Positions 53,063-62,090 of a stretch of 64,000 nucleotides of DNA are shown piece after piece. Each line of letters starts with the position of its first letter. Positions within the stretch are counted from its first letter, which is position 1. Source of the stretch: Streptomyces sp. SCSIO 30461. GTDB taxonomy: Bacteria; Actinomycetota; Actinomycetes; Streptomycetales; Streptomycetaceae. Location: the NCBI RefSeq assembly GCF_037023745.1, contig NZ_CP146101.1, forward strand, positions 2,472,001 through 2,536,000, read 5' to 3'. The position numbers and the translations under genes were made by a program. Under the pieces are notes generated by a model. The model was not told where the DNA came from, ran no database searches, and saw only the letters and a list, made by a program, of their open reading frames with translations.

Positions 53063-54472
53063 TCAGGCCGCGTAGGCGGCCAGGTCAGCCGCGAGCGGGG
53101 CGTCCACGTTGGCCTTCAGACGGGTGCCGGTCTCCTCGTGGGATTCGGCCAGCACCTCGCCGGAAGCGTGGATGCGGGCCACCAGGTGCCCCTCCGTGTA
53201 CGGGATGAGCACCTCCACCTCGGTGTCGGGGTGCGGGAGTTCCTCGGTGATGCGGGCGAGGAGGTGCTCGATGCCCTCTCCGGTCCGGGCCGACACGGCG
53301 ATCGCCGTCGGCTCTGCCTGCCTGAGCCGTTCGAGAGCCTCGGGCGCCGCCGTGTCGGCCTTGTTGACGACGATCAGCTCCAGAACGCCGGCGCCGCCGA
53401 TCTCGCCGATGACCGCGCGCACGGCCTCGATCTGGGACTCCGGGTCCGGGTGCGAGCCGTCGACCACGTGCAGGATGAGGTCGGCCTCGGCGACCTCCTC
53501 CAGAGTGGAGCGGAACGCGTCGACGAGCTGGTGCGGCAGGTGCCGAACGAAGCCGACGGTGTCGGCCAGGGTGTAGGCCCGCCCGCCGGCCGTCTCGCTG
53601 CGACGCACGGTCGGGTCCAGGGTGGCGAACAGGGCGTTCTGCACATGGGCCTCGGCGCCGGTCAGACGGTTGAGGAGCGAGGACTTGCCCGCGTTGGTGT
53701 AGCCCGCGAGCGCGACCGACGGGACCCTGTTGCGTCGGCGCTCCTGCCGCTTGAGGTCGCGGGCGATCTTCATCTCCTCGATCTCCCCGCGCATCTTGGA
53801 CATCTTGTCGCGCAGCCGACGCCGGTCCGTCTCGATCTTCGTCTCGCCGGGGCCGCGAGTGGCCATGCCCCCGCCGCCCCCGCCACCGCCGCCCATCTGC
53901 CGGGACAGCGAGGCGCCCCAGCCGCGCAGCCGCGGCAGCATGTACTGCATCTGCGCGAGCGCGACCTGCGCCTTGCCCTCGCGGGAGGTGGCACGCTGGG
54001 CGAAGATGTCGAGGATCAGGGCGGTCCGGTCGACCACCTTGACCTTGACGAACTCCTCCAGGCGGACGAGCTGGGCGGGGCTCAGCTCGCCGTCGCAGAC
54101 CACGGTGTCGGCACCGGTGGTCTCGACGAGGGCGCGCAGCTCCTTGGCTTTGCCGGAGCCGATGTAGGTGGCCGGGTCCGGCTTGTCGCGGCGCTGGATG
54201 ACGCCGTCGAGGACAAGGGCACCGGCGGTCTCGGCGAGGGCGGCGAGCTCCGCGAGGGAGCTCTCGGCCTCCGCGACCGTGCCCGAGGTCCACACGCCGA
54301 CGAGCACCACGCGCTCCAGGCGGACCTGCCGCTGCTCGACCTCGACGACGTCCCGGAGTTCGGTGGACAGGGCTGCGACGTGGCGCAGTCCGGTGTCCTC
54401 GGTGGTGTCGATGGCGTCGGCGGCGCCGATGCGACTGTTGGGGGCGGGGATGGACTCGTGGTTCGCGGTCAT
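53063..54472 (-). CDS. hflX: HflX-family ribosome-splitting GTPase, cluster-associated paralogue
   Basis: 469 aa from ATG 54472 with AGAGGAAACGC before it; the frame upstream belongs to the beta-glucosidase. N-terminal domain: LERVVLVGVWTSGTVAEAES, RDKPDPATYIGSGKAKEL. Glycine-rich linker QMGGGGGGGGGMATRGPGET, coiled coil, then G domain: G1 GYTNAGKSSLLNRL, G3 DTVGFVRHLPHQLV, G4 VVNKADTAAPE. HflX splits stalled 70S ribosomes. Relatives such as Listeria HflXr protect against macrolides and lincosamides. It lies 47 bases behind the glucosidase, apparently co-transcribed, so a self-resistance role in a macrolide locus is plausible; the normal housekeeping copy would be elsewhere. Confidence 0.9.
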   Translation of the reverse strand: MTANHESIPAPNSRIGAADAIDTTEDTGLRHVAALSTELRDVVEVEQRQVRLERVVLVGVWTSGTVAEAESSLAELAALAETAGALVLDGVIQRRDKPDPATYIGSGKAKELRALVETTGADTVVCDGELSPAQLVRLEEFVKVKVVDRTALILDIFAQRATSREGKAQVALAQMQYMLPRLRGWGASLSRQMGGGGGGGGGMATRGPGETKIETDRRRLRDKMSKMRGEIEEMKIARDLKRQERRRNRVPSVALAGYTNAGKSSLLNRLTGAEAHVQNALFATLDPTVRRSETAGGRAYTLADTVGFVRHLPHQLVDAFRSTLEEVAEADLILHVVDGSHPDPESQIEAVRAVIGEIGGAGVLELIVVNKADTAAPEALERLRQAEPTAIAVSARTGEGIEHLLARITEELPHPDTEVEVLIPYTEGHLVARIHASGEVLAESHEETGTRLKANVDAPLAADLAAYAA

Positions 54473-54519
54473 GCGTTTCCTCTCACTGGGGTGGGGGGTC
54501 GGGCGGGCGGCGGGGAGGA

Positions 54520-57054
54520 TCAGGAGGCGAGACGGCCGGTGAGGCGGATGTCCGCCGAGGAGGAACCCACCATGACGCCCCTGGCGCCCCTGGCGTCCTG
54601 CCAGGCGTGTCGCGCGGTGTTCCAGTACTGGAGCTGTCGTGCGTCGATGGTGACGGCGACGCGCTTCTCCTGGCCGGGGGCCAGGGTGACCTTCGTGTAG
54701 CCGGCGAGCTTCTTGGCGGCCTGCGGGGCGGTGACCTGGGCAGCGGGGCCGAGGTAGACCTGCACGACCTCCTTGCCGGTGACGTTGCCGTTGTTGCGGA
54801 TGTTCACGCGGATGGTGGCGCCGGTGGCGGTGCGCTCGACGGCCAGGCCGCGGTAGGTGAAGGAGGTGTAGGACAGGCCGTGCCCGAAGGGGAACAGCGG
54901 GGTCACGCCCTGCTGTTCGTACCAGCGGTAGCCGATGTGGATGCCCTCGTTGTACTCCTGTTTGCCGGCGACGCCGGGGAAGCGCTCGGGCCTGTTCGCC
55001 ATCGGGTGGCTGTTCTCGGTCGCGGGGAAGGTCTGGGTGAGCTTGCCGCCGGGGTTCGCGTCCCCGTACAGGAGTGCGGCGGTGGCCTGGGCTCCCTCCT
55101 GGCCCGGGTACCACATCTGCAGCACGGCACCCGTGGAGTTGAGCCAGGGCATCAGTACGGATGAGCCGGTGTTGAGGACGACGACCGTGTTGGGATTGGC
55201 CTTGGTGACGGCGGCGATCAGCTCGTCCTGGCCGTCGGGCAGGGACAGTGAGGGGCGGTCCCAGCCCTCGGAGCCCTCGTCCTGGGCGAACACGACGGCG
55301 GTGCGCGCGGCGGCAGCGGCGGCGACGGCCCGTTCCTTGTTCCGGTCCGCCTGTTCGGGGGTGACCCAGGTCAGGTCCACGGACAGCGGTCGGTCGGGCC
55401 ATGCCCAGCCGCTCATGGCGAGCTTGTGGGCGCCCTTGGTGAGCTTGAGGACGACGCTGGTGGTCTCGCTGAACGAGTCGGCGGCGTAGACGGGGTCCTG
55501 GCCCTCGACCTGGAGGATGGCGAGGCCGCCGTCGACGCGGACGCCGACGCGGTAGTCGCCGTCCGCGGGGACGGTCAGGGTGCCGTCGTAGAACCGGCGG
55601 TCGCCGCCGGGATCGAGCTGCTTGCCGTTCCGGAAGACGGGGCTGAGGTTGGTTTCGGGCAGCGGGGTGCCGAGCCGGTCGATGCCGGGCTCGTAGGTGA
55701 TCTCTGCCTTCTCGCCGGCGCGCTCGCGCAGCGCGTCGAGCGGGGACCCGGCCGAGTCGGGTATGACATGCGCGCTGCCCAGACCGGAGACCTTGGGGTG
55801 CTTGGCGCTGTCACCGATGACGGCGAGGGACGTGGCGGCGGTTCCGGTGAGCGGGAGGGTGCGGCGGCCGCCGGTGTCGGTGTTGCGCAGCAGGACGGCG
55901 CCGTTCTCGGCGATCTTTCGGGCGATGTCCCTGCCGGCCTCGGCGTCGCGTACGGGCCGCGGGTCGCCCCCGGCGGGGTCGAGAAGGCCGAAACGCTCCA
56001 TCTGGCCGACGATGCGGGTCACGGAGCGGTCGAGCGCGGACTCGGGGACCGTGCCGGCGGCGATGGCGGACTTCAGGGCGGCACCGAAGTGCCTCGCGTC
56101 GGGGACCGGGTCGGTGGGCTTGCCCATCTCCAGACCCAGTTCCTGGTCGAGTCCCTTGGTGATGTCGCTGGTGGCCTTGGTGGCGAGCCAGTCGGACATG
56201 ACCCAGCCCCTGAAGCCCCACTGCTCGCGCAGGACCTGCCGCAGGAGCTGGTCGCTGCTGCATGAGGGGGTGCCGTTGACACCGTTGTAGGCGCACATCA
56301 GGGATGCCGCGCCCGCCTCGACGGCACTGCGAAAGCCGGGCAGTTCCGTCTCGTGAAGGGTCTGCTCGTCTATCGTCGCGTCGACGGTGAAGCGTTCGGT
56401 CTCCTGGCTGTTGCCGGCGAAGTGCTTGACCGTGGCCATCAGGCCCTGGCTCTGGATGCCCTTGACCTCGGCGGCGGCGGTGCGGGAGGTGACCAGCGGA
56501 TCCTCGCTGAACGTCTCGAAGTTGCGCCCGCCGTGCGGCACGCGGATGTTGTTGACCATCGGGGCGAGGACCACGTCCTGGCCCAGGGCGCGGCCTTCAT
56601 GGCCGAGGACCTTGCCGTAGGCGGTGGCGAGTCCGTCGTCGAAGGTGGCGGCGAGCGCGGTGGGTGTGGGCATCGCCGTGGCGCGGCTGCCGTTGATGCG
56701 CAGGCCGGTCGGTCCGTCGGCGGCCTGGAGCGGGGGTATGCCCAGGCGTGGTACGCCGGGCAGATAGCCGACGCCGCGAGCCAGCGGACCGCCCTTGGGG
56801 CCGGCCGTCCAGTGGACGAAGGACAGCTTCTCGTCGAGGGTCATCCGTGCGACGAGGTCGCGGACACGCGGGGTGCCCTCTTCCGTGGCGGGCGGTGCGG
56901 CGGTGCCCTCGGCCGTGGTGAGCAGACCGCTCGTACAGAGCAGGACCACGGTGAGGGCGATCAGACGCGAGGTGCGGCCCCGGCGTCTGCTCCAGTTGCT
57001 CCGGAGTCCGGTCCGGCGGCGGGTCGTGCGCTCCGCCGACGTGCGGGACGGCAT
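54520..57054 (-). CDS. secreted GH3 beta-glucosidase with PA14 insert (DesR/EryBI/OleR-like)
   Basis: 844 aa, ATG 57054 after AGGAGG. Arg-rich N-terminus and hydrophobic segment (TSRLIALTVVLLCTSGLLTT) give a signal peptide. GH3 N-terminal barrel: PPLQAADGPTGLRINGSRAT, APMVNNIRVPHGGRNFETFS, TVKHFAGNSQETERF, and the nucleophile Asp in GFRGWVMSDWLA. A PA14 insert lies about residues 400-560 (FYDGTLTVPADGDYRVGVRV). The fibronectin-like C-terminus reads TGKEVVQVYLGPAAQVTAPQ. In macrolide producers such enzymes remove the protective glucose from exported, inactivated antibiotic. Position in this cluster strongly suggests the same. Confidence 0.9.
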   Translation of the reverse strand: MPSRTSAERTTRRRTGLRSNWSRRRGRTSRLIALTVVLLCTSGLLTTAEGTAAPPATEEGTPRVRDLVARMTLDEKLSFVHWTAGPKGGPLARGVGYLPGVPRLGIPPLQAADGPTGLRINGSRATAMPTPTALAATFDDGLATAYGKVLGHEGRALGQDVVLAPMVNNIRVPHGGRNFETFSEDPLVTSRTAAAEVKGIQSQGLMATVKHFAGNSQETERFTVDATIDEQTLHETELPGFRSAVEAGAASLMCAYNGVNGTPSCSSDQLLRQVLREQWGFRGWVMSDWLATKATSDITKGLDQELGLEMGKPTDPVPDARHFGAALKSAIAAGTVPESALDRSVTRIVGQMERFGLLDPAGGDPRPVRDAEAGRDIARKIAENGAVLLRNTDTGGRRTLPLTGTAATSLAVIGDSAKHPKVSGLGSAHVIPDSAGSPLDALRERAGEKAEITYEPGIDRLGTPLPETNLSPVFRNGKQLDPGGDRRFYDGTLTVPADGDYRVGVRVDGGLAILQVEGQDPVYAADSFSETTSVVLKLTKGAHKLAMSGWAWPDRPLSVDLTWVTPEQADRNKERAVAAAAAARTAVVFAQDEGSEGWDRPSLSLPDGQDELIAAVTKANPNTVVVLNTGSSVLMPWLNSTGAVLQMWYPGQEGAQATAALLYGDANPGGKLTQTFPATENSHPMANRPERFPGVAGKQEYNEGIHIGYRWYEQQGVTPLFPFGHGLSYTSFTYRGLAVERTATGATIRVNIRNNGNVTGKEVVQVYLGPAAQVTAPQAAKKLAGYTKVTLAPGQEKRVAVTIDARQLQYWNTARHAWQDARGARGVMVGSSSADIRLTGRLAS

Positions 57055-57463
57055 GCGGCCTCCTGTTGATCGGTGCGTTGGTGCGCGCGCATGGTGCGCG
57101 TGCCTCCACGCTCACGGAGCCGGCCGCGGGAGGCGAGGTGGGCCCGTCACACTCTACGGAGTTCGGTGGTTCTGTTCCGTGATACCTGGGCGCGGGCGCT
57201 TGAGAATCGCTTGAGGAGAGCGGACACGGGCGTTGCCGGGGGCACTTGCTGGGGCCCGGGGCGTCGGCGGTGGTGGCGGGACCACCATCCGCGGCCGGTG
57301 CGGGGCGGACGCCGCGGCGTCCGGGGGGCGGGGGCGACACGGGCCGGGAAGTGTGTTTCCGGCCTACCTGGGCCGCGACTGGTTTGCCGGGGACGGTGGA
57401 GGGGTCCCAGCGATGCGGCCCCGGTCCGGCGAGTTCCGGGGCGCCGAGACCCCGAGGAGCGTC
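57055..57463. other. divergent intergenic region
   Basis: About 410 bases between the glucosidase and the IS701-like gene. The frame of the latter stays open upstream, but with Gly/Arg-rich sequence lacking homology. No clear operator. Confidence 0.4.
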
Positions 57464-58807
57464 ATGAGCGCCATTCTCCAGGCCGTGGAAGCCCCGAACC
57501 CGCTGCACGAGCCGGCGGCGGACGCGTCGCGGAACCTGGTCGCGTCGGTGCTGTCCTCGCTGCGCCGCCGCGACCAGCGGCACAAGGGTGAGCTGTATGT
57601 GAACGGGCTGCTGCACACCCCGGGCCGCAAGACCATGCGCAACCTGGCCGCGAGCACAGGCGAGCGCTCGGCGGAGCAGAGCCTGCACCACTTCATCAGC
57701 TGTTCGACATGGGACTGGTCCCCCCTGCGGGCGGAGTTGGCGGGACGCATGGACCGCCTGCTCGCGCCGAAGGCGTGGGTGGTGCGCCCACTGGTGATTC
57801 CGAAGACGGGCCGTCATTCGGTGGGAGTGGGGCGCCGGTTCGTCCCTCAGCTGGGGCAGATGGTCAACAGCCAACATGGTTACGGGCTGTGGTTGGCGTC
57901 AGGAGCGGCGGCGGCCCCGGTGAACTGGCGGCTGTCGCTGTCCGGCGACTGGCTCGAAGACGCCGAGATGCGCAGGAGGGCGGCGATACCCGAATCGGTG
58001 GACGCCGGTTCCGCGGAGGACCTGGCGCTCGACATGGTGCTGGAGGCGGCGGGCTGGGGGATCACCCGGCTGCCGGTGGTGACGGATGCCCGCGAGGAGG
58101 CCGTGCCGCCGGTGGTGGAGGCCTTCTCACGTGCCGGGCTGTCCTTCGTGCTGCGGATCGGCGGCGGTACCGGTTTGCTGGCCCCGGCCCTGTCCGGCGG
58201 GGCGAGCCGGTCCGTGTCGGCCCCGGCGAGGCGGCTGGCGGAGCTGGCGCGTTCGCAGCGGCGGCCGGTGGAGTGGTTCGAGCCGGCGGGCCCGGGGCTG
58301 CCGAAGACCTCGCTGGTGTCCCTGCTCCCCGTACGGGTGCCGGGTCTTTCGGTGCCGCGGATGCGTCAGGGGCTCGGCCGGGTGCTGCCGCCGGACGCCC
58401 CACTGACGCTGGTGGGCATGTGGTCGCCGAACAGCCGCGAGGTGTCGGAGCTGTGGCTCACCAACCTGGCCGGTGCGAGCCGGGGCGCGCTGCTGGGGCT
58501 CGGCAGGCTGATCGGGCGGGCCGACGCCGACTTCACGGGCACGAGCCTGCCTGTAGGGGCTCTGGACTTCGAGGGGCGCTCGTACCACGGCTGGCATCGG
58601 CACGCGACGCTCGTGTCACTGGCGCACGCGGTACGCCTGTTGGGCCCGGGGGCACACTGCGGTCGCGGCCCGGCGGCTCCGATTCCCCTGACCGGAGGCC
58701 GTCGGGTGAGGGGTCGTGGAAGATGCGCGCCCGCTGCAGGCGCAGGGCGAGTTGAAGGTCAAGTGAGCGTTCCGGTTGCTGCCAGTCAGGGCCGAGCAAC
58801 TGGGTGA
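57464..58807 (+). CDS. IS701-like protein with altered catalytic residues, probably domesticated
   Basis: 447 aa from ATG 57464. It matches IS701-type transposase architecture: SLRRRDQRHKGELYVNGLLH, TPGRKTMRNLAASTGERSAE, QSLHHFISCSTWDWSPLRAE, and near the end FEGRSYHGWHRHATLVSLAH. The usual first acidic motif (DDTGFxKxG) reads instead WVVRPLVIPKTGRHSVGV, so the Asp pair is replaced by Arg-Pro. The second acidic position in PVVTDAREEA and the Glu in DFEGRSY remain. No inverted repeats were found around it. Similar proteins occur in Streptomyces biosynthetic clusters. The C-terminal tail after about residue 395 overlaps the convergent PucR gene and looks like read-through. Confidence 0.75.
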   Translation: MSAILQAVEAPNPLHEPAADASRNLVASVLSSLRRRDQRHKGELYVNGLLHTPGRKTMRNLAASTGERSAEQSLHHFISCSTWDWSPLRAELAGRMDRLLAPKAWVVRPLVIPKTGRHSVGVGRRFVPQLGQMVNSQHGYGLWLASGAAAAPVNWRLSLSGDWLEDAEMRRRAAIPESVDAGSAEDLALDMVLEAAGWGITRLPVVTDAREEAVPPVVEAFSRAGLSFVLRIGGGTGLLAPALSGGASRSVSAPARRLAELARSQRRPVEWFEPAGPGLPKTSLVSLLPVRVPGLSVPRMRQGLGRVLPPDAPLTLVGMWSPNSREVSELWLTNLAGASRGALLGLGRLIGRADADFTGTSLPVGALDFEGRSYHGWHRHATLVSLAHAVRLLGPGAHCGRGPAAPIPLTGGRRVRGRGRCAPAAGAGRVEGQVSVPVAASQGRATG

Positions 58808-60626
58808 TGCGCTCCAGACGGCGGGAGACGGTGTTGGGGTGCACGTAGAGGAGTTCGGCGGCACGGGTGGGGCTGCCCGAAGCGGAGAACCAGCCGTCGA
58901 GGGTCTCGACGAGGTTGCTGAACCGCTCGGCGTCGTGGTCGATCAGCGGGCCGAGGGCGCGCTCGACGAACCCGGAGGCGTCGTGGTCGTCGGCGAGCAG
59001 CATGCCGATGAACCCGAGGTCGCGGGCGGCGGCGGAGCGTCCGGCGCCGCCGAGCGCGATGAGGGCGTCCAGGCAGCGGACGGCCTCCTGATGGGCGCGG
59101 CGTATCGCGTCCGCCCCCTGAGTGACCGGGGCGGCGCCTGCGGTGACGAGGACGCCGGTGGCCTCGGCGAGTTGCTCGCGTACCAGAGCGGCGCAGGTTG
59201 CCGGGTCGTCCCCGGGCAGGAGCAGGGTGAGCCGGTCGCCCTGGAGGGTCTTCATGCCGCGGTGGCGGCGGGCGTGGCCGGCGGCCCAGCTTTCCACCAG
59301 GTCCCTGGCTTCGGTCTGGGGGCGGGCGACGACCACGACATGGGGGCGTTCGAGGCGGGCCGCGAGCCGGCGGGTGCGCCGGGCCAGTCCCTCGGCGGGG
59401 CCGTCCCAGGTGACGAGGTCCTCCAGAAGGTCGTCGTCGGCCTGTCCGCCGGCTTCCGTGGAGCGCTGCATGACCAGGAGCAGGGACACGGTGCGCGCGT
59501 AGGAGAGCAGGACCTGTTCGCTGGGTTCGGGGTCGGTCCCGGTGCCGGCCGTCTCGTCGGGATGGAAGAGCAGCGAGCCGACGTCCTCGGAGCGGACGGA
59601 CAGGGGTACGACCAGGGTGCCGCCGGTCAGCGCGCAGGTGATGCCGGTGGCCGCGGCGTTGAGCCGCACGCGCTCCAGTTCGGCACTGTCCGGGCGGGGG
59701 GTGCGGCCGTGTCCCCCGAGGCGCTCGCCTCCCTGGCCCCAGACGGACAGGCTGCCGCCGAGCTCGGCGGCAGCGCGGGCCAGGAGTTCGTCCATGCCGA
59801 TCCCGTCGAGGACGAGCCGGACCAGGTCGTCCTGGAGGTCCTTGGCGCGCAGGGCGTCGCTGAGTCCGGCGCGGGCTCGTGTACCGGCTTCCTCCAGCGC
59901 GGTGTTCGCGGCCTGCACGGTCTCCAGCAGCCGGGCTGTCCTGATGGCGACCGCGGACAGGTCGGCGAGGGAGCACATGAGCGCCACCTCGTCGGGGGTG
60001 AAGTGCCGTATCCCGCGGTCGGCGACGTAGAGGAAGCCGAGGCAGCGGTCGCCCGCGCGCAGCGGTACTCCGAGCACGGCGTGTAGGGATTCGGCCTGCA
60101 GGAGGTCTTCGAGCGCGGAGGTGTGACCGGACGGCTCGCCGCTGAGGTGGTCGGCGGTCCAGAACGGGCCCGGTAGTTCGCCGGGCGGGCCGCCGGGCAG
60201 CGCGGCGGCGGGTATGCGGTGGCCGGTCGTGCGGGCGCTGACGGCGCCGTCGGCGACGCCGACGGTCAGATCTCCGGTGGCCTCGTCGGCCAGGGCGGTA
60301 CAGGCGAGGTCCGTGTTGAGCAGCAGCCGGGCGCGGCGCGTGATCAGGCGCAGGGTGGCGTCGAGTCGGCGGGGCTCGGTGAGGTCGAGGGCGGTGTCGA
60401 CGAGCGCGGCGAGTTCGGCCTCGCGCTGACGGCGCCGGTCGAAGAGGGAGTTGACCTCCAAGGCGAGACCCTTGGCCTGCGTCAGCTGGTCGATCCGGTG
60501 GCGTGCGGCCCCGGAGCGGCAGGCCTGGGCGACGAGCTGCTCGTACGCGTGGGCCGGCGCCTCCCTCGCGAGGAGTTCGAGGATGCGCAGGACCTCGCTT
60601 CCGGTCTGTGAGTCCTCCCTTGTCAT
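58533..60626 (-). CDS. GAF-PucR type transcriptional regulator (CdaR-like)
   Basis: 697 aa from ATG 60626; homology does not extend upstream. A coiled N-terminus is followed by a GAF domain (about residues 55-205; GVPLRAGDRCLGFLYVADRG, FTPDEVALMCSLADLSAVAI) and a central region. A PucR C-terminal HTH is near residue 600: AAELLYVHPNTVSRRLERIT, LGPDWQQPERSLDLQLALRL. Such regulators respond to small metabolites. The last about 60 residues are Pro/Arg-rich and overlap the convergent IS701-like gene by 275 bases, so the true C-terminus may have been lost. Same orientation as the genes to the right but separated by 236 bases. Confidence 0.88.
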   Translation of the reverse strand: MTREDSQTGSEVLRILELLAREAPAHAYEQLVAQACRSGAARHRIDQLTQAKGLALEVNSLFDRRRQREAELAALVDTALDLTEPRRLDATLRLITRRARLLLNTDLACTALADEATGDLTVGVADGAVSARTTGHRIPAAALPGGPPGELPGPFWTADHLSGEPSGHTSALEDLLQAESLHAVLGVPLRAGDRCLGFLYVADRGIRHFTPDEVALMCSLADLSAVAIRTARLLETVQAANTALEEAGTRARAGLSDALRAKDLQDDLVRLVLDGIGMDELLARAAAELGGSLSVWGQGGERLGGHGRTPRPDSAELERVRLNAAATGITCALTGGTLVVPLSVRSEDVGSLLFHPDETAGTGTDPEPSEQVLLSYARTVSLLLVMQRSTEAGGQADDDLLEDLVTWDGPAEGLARRTRRLAARLERPHVVVVARPQTEARDLVESWAAGHARRHRGMKTLQGDRLTLLLPGDDPATCAALVREQLAEATGVLVTAGAAPVTQGADAIRRAHQEAVRCLDALIALGGAGRSAAARDLGFIGMLLADDHDASGFVERALGPLIDHDAERFSNLVETLDGWFSASGSPTRAAELLYVHPNTVSRRLERITQLLGPDWQQPERSLDLQLALRLQRARIFHDPSPDGLRSGESEPPGRDRSVPPGPTGVPRAPVTRASRADASRGTSAPRSPEPLQAGSCP

Positions 60627-60862
60627 CCCAGCCCCCAACGGACGAATCGGTCTGATCTTGACATCCTGGGGAACGTAACCGGACCGCCGACGGAGCGTCA
60701 ACCGCCTTCCGTTCGCCTTCCGGTGGACCTCCGGCAGCCCTCCGGCGGGTCGGGCCGCGGCGGGTGCGGTGACCGCGTCACCATGGGCGGGGCACACGGG
60801 GATACCGCGGTGTGCTTCCACGACCTTGAGTGTCGGCGTTCCCTTTCCCTGAGCTGATCGGC

Positions 60863-62059
60863 TCACCCCCGGGGGAGGTCGCGGGTGGCGTGTGGGAAGC
60901 GGGACAGCTCGGCCAGCACGGTGTCCCAGGAGCGGCACAGGGCGTTCTTCTGCCGGATCGCGAGCCGTCCCGCCTCGTGGCGCAGGCACGTTCCGACGGT
61001 GGCGAGGTCCGGGTGGTGGAGATCGCGGACCGGGTGCTGGTGAGGGAGCGCGGTCGCGTACCCGGCGGGGCGTACCGAGGTGCTGAGAGTGTCGGGTCCG
61101 AGCCGCCGCGCGGAGAGGAAGGCGTCCAGTCCCTCCCGGTCGGCGGCGAGGGCGAGGCCGGGGCCGACCAGGTCGTGGCGGGGGGTGGCGCCCCGGTTGA
61201 GGTCTGCGGTGTGCGAGGTGTACGCGGCCGAGAACGCGAGGCGGAACGGGCGGGCACCGTCGGCGACCAGGGAGCGCCAGCGCGAGTCCCCCAAGGTGCG
61301 TTCGTACTCCTCGTAGCACTGCCGGGCAAGGGCCGCGGCGGCGCGGCGCCCGGCGGAGGGAGGTGCGCCGGGACGGCGGGCCAGGCGGGCGTCGATCCCG
61401 TCGGCGAGCAGCCGTAGCGGGAGGGTGGCCATGGCGCCGGTGTGCGAGAGGTCCCGGCCGGCGGCGCGAGCCCGCTCGTAACCGGTGAGGAAGGCCTGCA
61501 GGACCGTGCGGCAGGCGGCGGGGCTGAGGACGAGCTGCGCGTTGACCCCGATCCCTTCGGCGAGGCAGTCGGCGACGGTACGGGCCGAGCTGCCGGAGGC
61601 ATCGGCGACGGTGATGCCGACCAGGAGGTTGGGCCGGTCCACGGCCCTGCGCAGGGTCCGTGCCTCGGCGAGCAGGGTGTCCCGGTCCCCGCTGGGGGGC
61701 AGCGGCAGGGTCGCGAACCCGTCGCGGCCGCCGGTGCTTTCGGCGACGGGGCGCAGGGCCTCGCACATCAGCCGGCCGTCGTGGGCGAGCAGGACACGCA
61801 GGGCGGGCCCCGCGGGGGTTTCCAGGAGGGCGAGGTCGTGCAACTGTGCGCGGTAGGAGCGGTCTTCGCGCAGGGTGAAGGCGGTCCGCGCGGGGTGCCA
61901 GGAGGCCCCGGTGACTGCCCCGAGCGCGACGAGTCCGGCCAGCTCCCCGGAGGCCGCCGTGCGGCGGTCGCAGCCTTCCAAGTGAAGGGTGACCTGCTCG
62001 CCGGCGAGGCGGTGGTGGAAGGCGGAATCCGCGGCGGATCGGGCAGAGGTGGCGAGCAT
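60863..62059 (-). CDS. transaldolase-like protein lacking the Schiff-base lysine
   Basis: 398 aa from ATG 62059. The order of transaldolase elements is kept: LAGLVALGAVTGASWHPART (cf. GVTSNPTIF), LMCEALRPVAESTGGRDGFA, DRPNLLVGITVADASG, VADCLAEGIGVNAQLVLSPA, VLQAFLTGYERARAAGRDLS, and a C-terminal block GPDTLSTSVRPAGYATALPH. In active enzymes the fourth strand reads NLMIKIPAT or similar with the catalytic Lys; here Gly148 occupies that place. Thus ordinary transaldolase chemistry is unlikely. It is encoded 31 bases after the phosphopantetheinyl transferase, in one operon with the sugar genes. Role unknown: chaperone-like, altered aldolase, or binding protein. Confidence 0.75.
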   Translation of the reverse strand: MLATSARSAADSAFHHRLAGEQVTLHLEGCDRRTAASGELAGLVALGAVTGASWHPARTAFTLREDRSYRAQLHDLALLETPAGPALRVLLAHDGRLMCEALRPVAESTGGRDGFATLPLPPSGDRDTLLAEARTLRRAVDRPNLLVGITVADASGSSARTVADCLAEGIGVNAQLVLSPAACRTVLQAFLTGYERARAAGRDLSHTGAMATLPLRLLADGIDARLARRPGAPPSAGRRAAAALARQCYEEYERTLGDSRWRSLVADGARPFRLAFSAAYTSHTADLNRGATPRHDLVGPGLALAADREGLDAFLSARRLGPDTLSTSVRPAGYATALPHQHPVRDLHHPDLATVGTCLRHEAGRLAIRQKNALCRSWDTVLAELSRFPHATRDLPRG

Positions 62060-62090
62060 GGCGAATCCTGCCTGTCCCTGGGAGATGGCG

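Noticed and set aside
53138..54700. 520-codon frame opposite hflX
   Set aside because: Antisense shadow of hflX and the glucosidase end.
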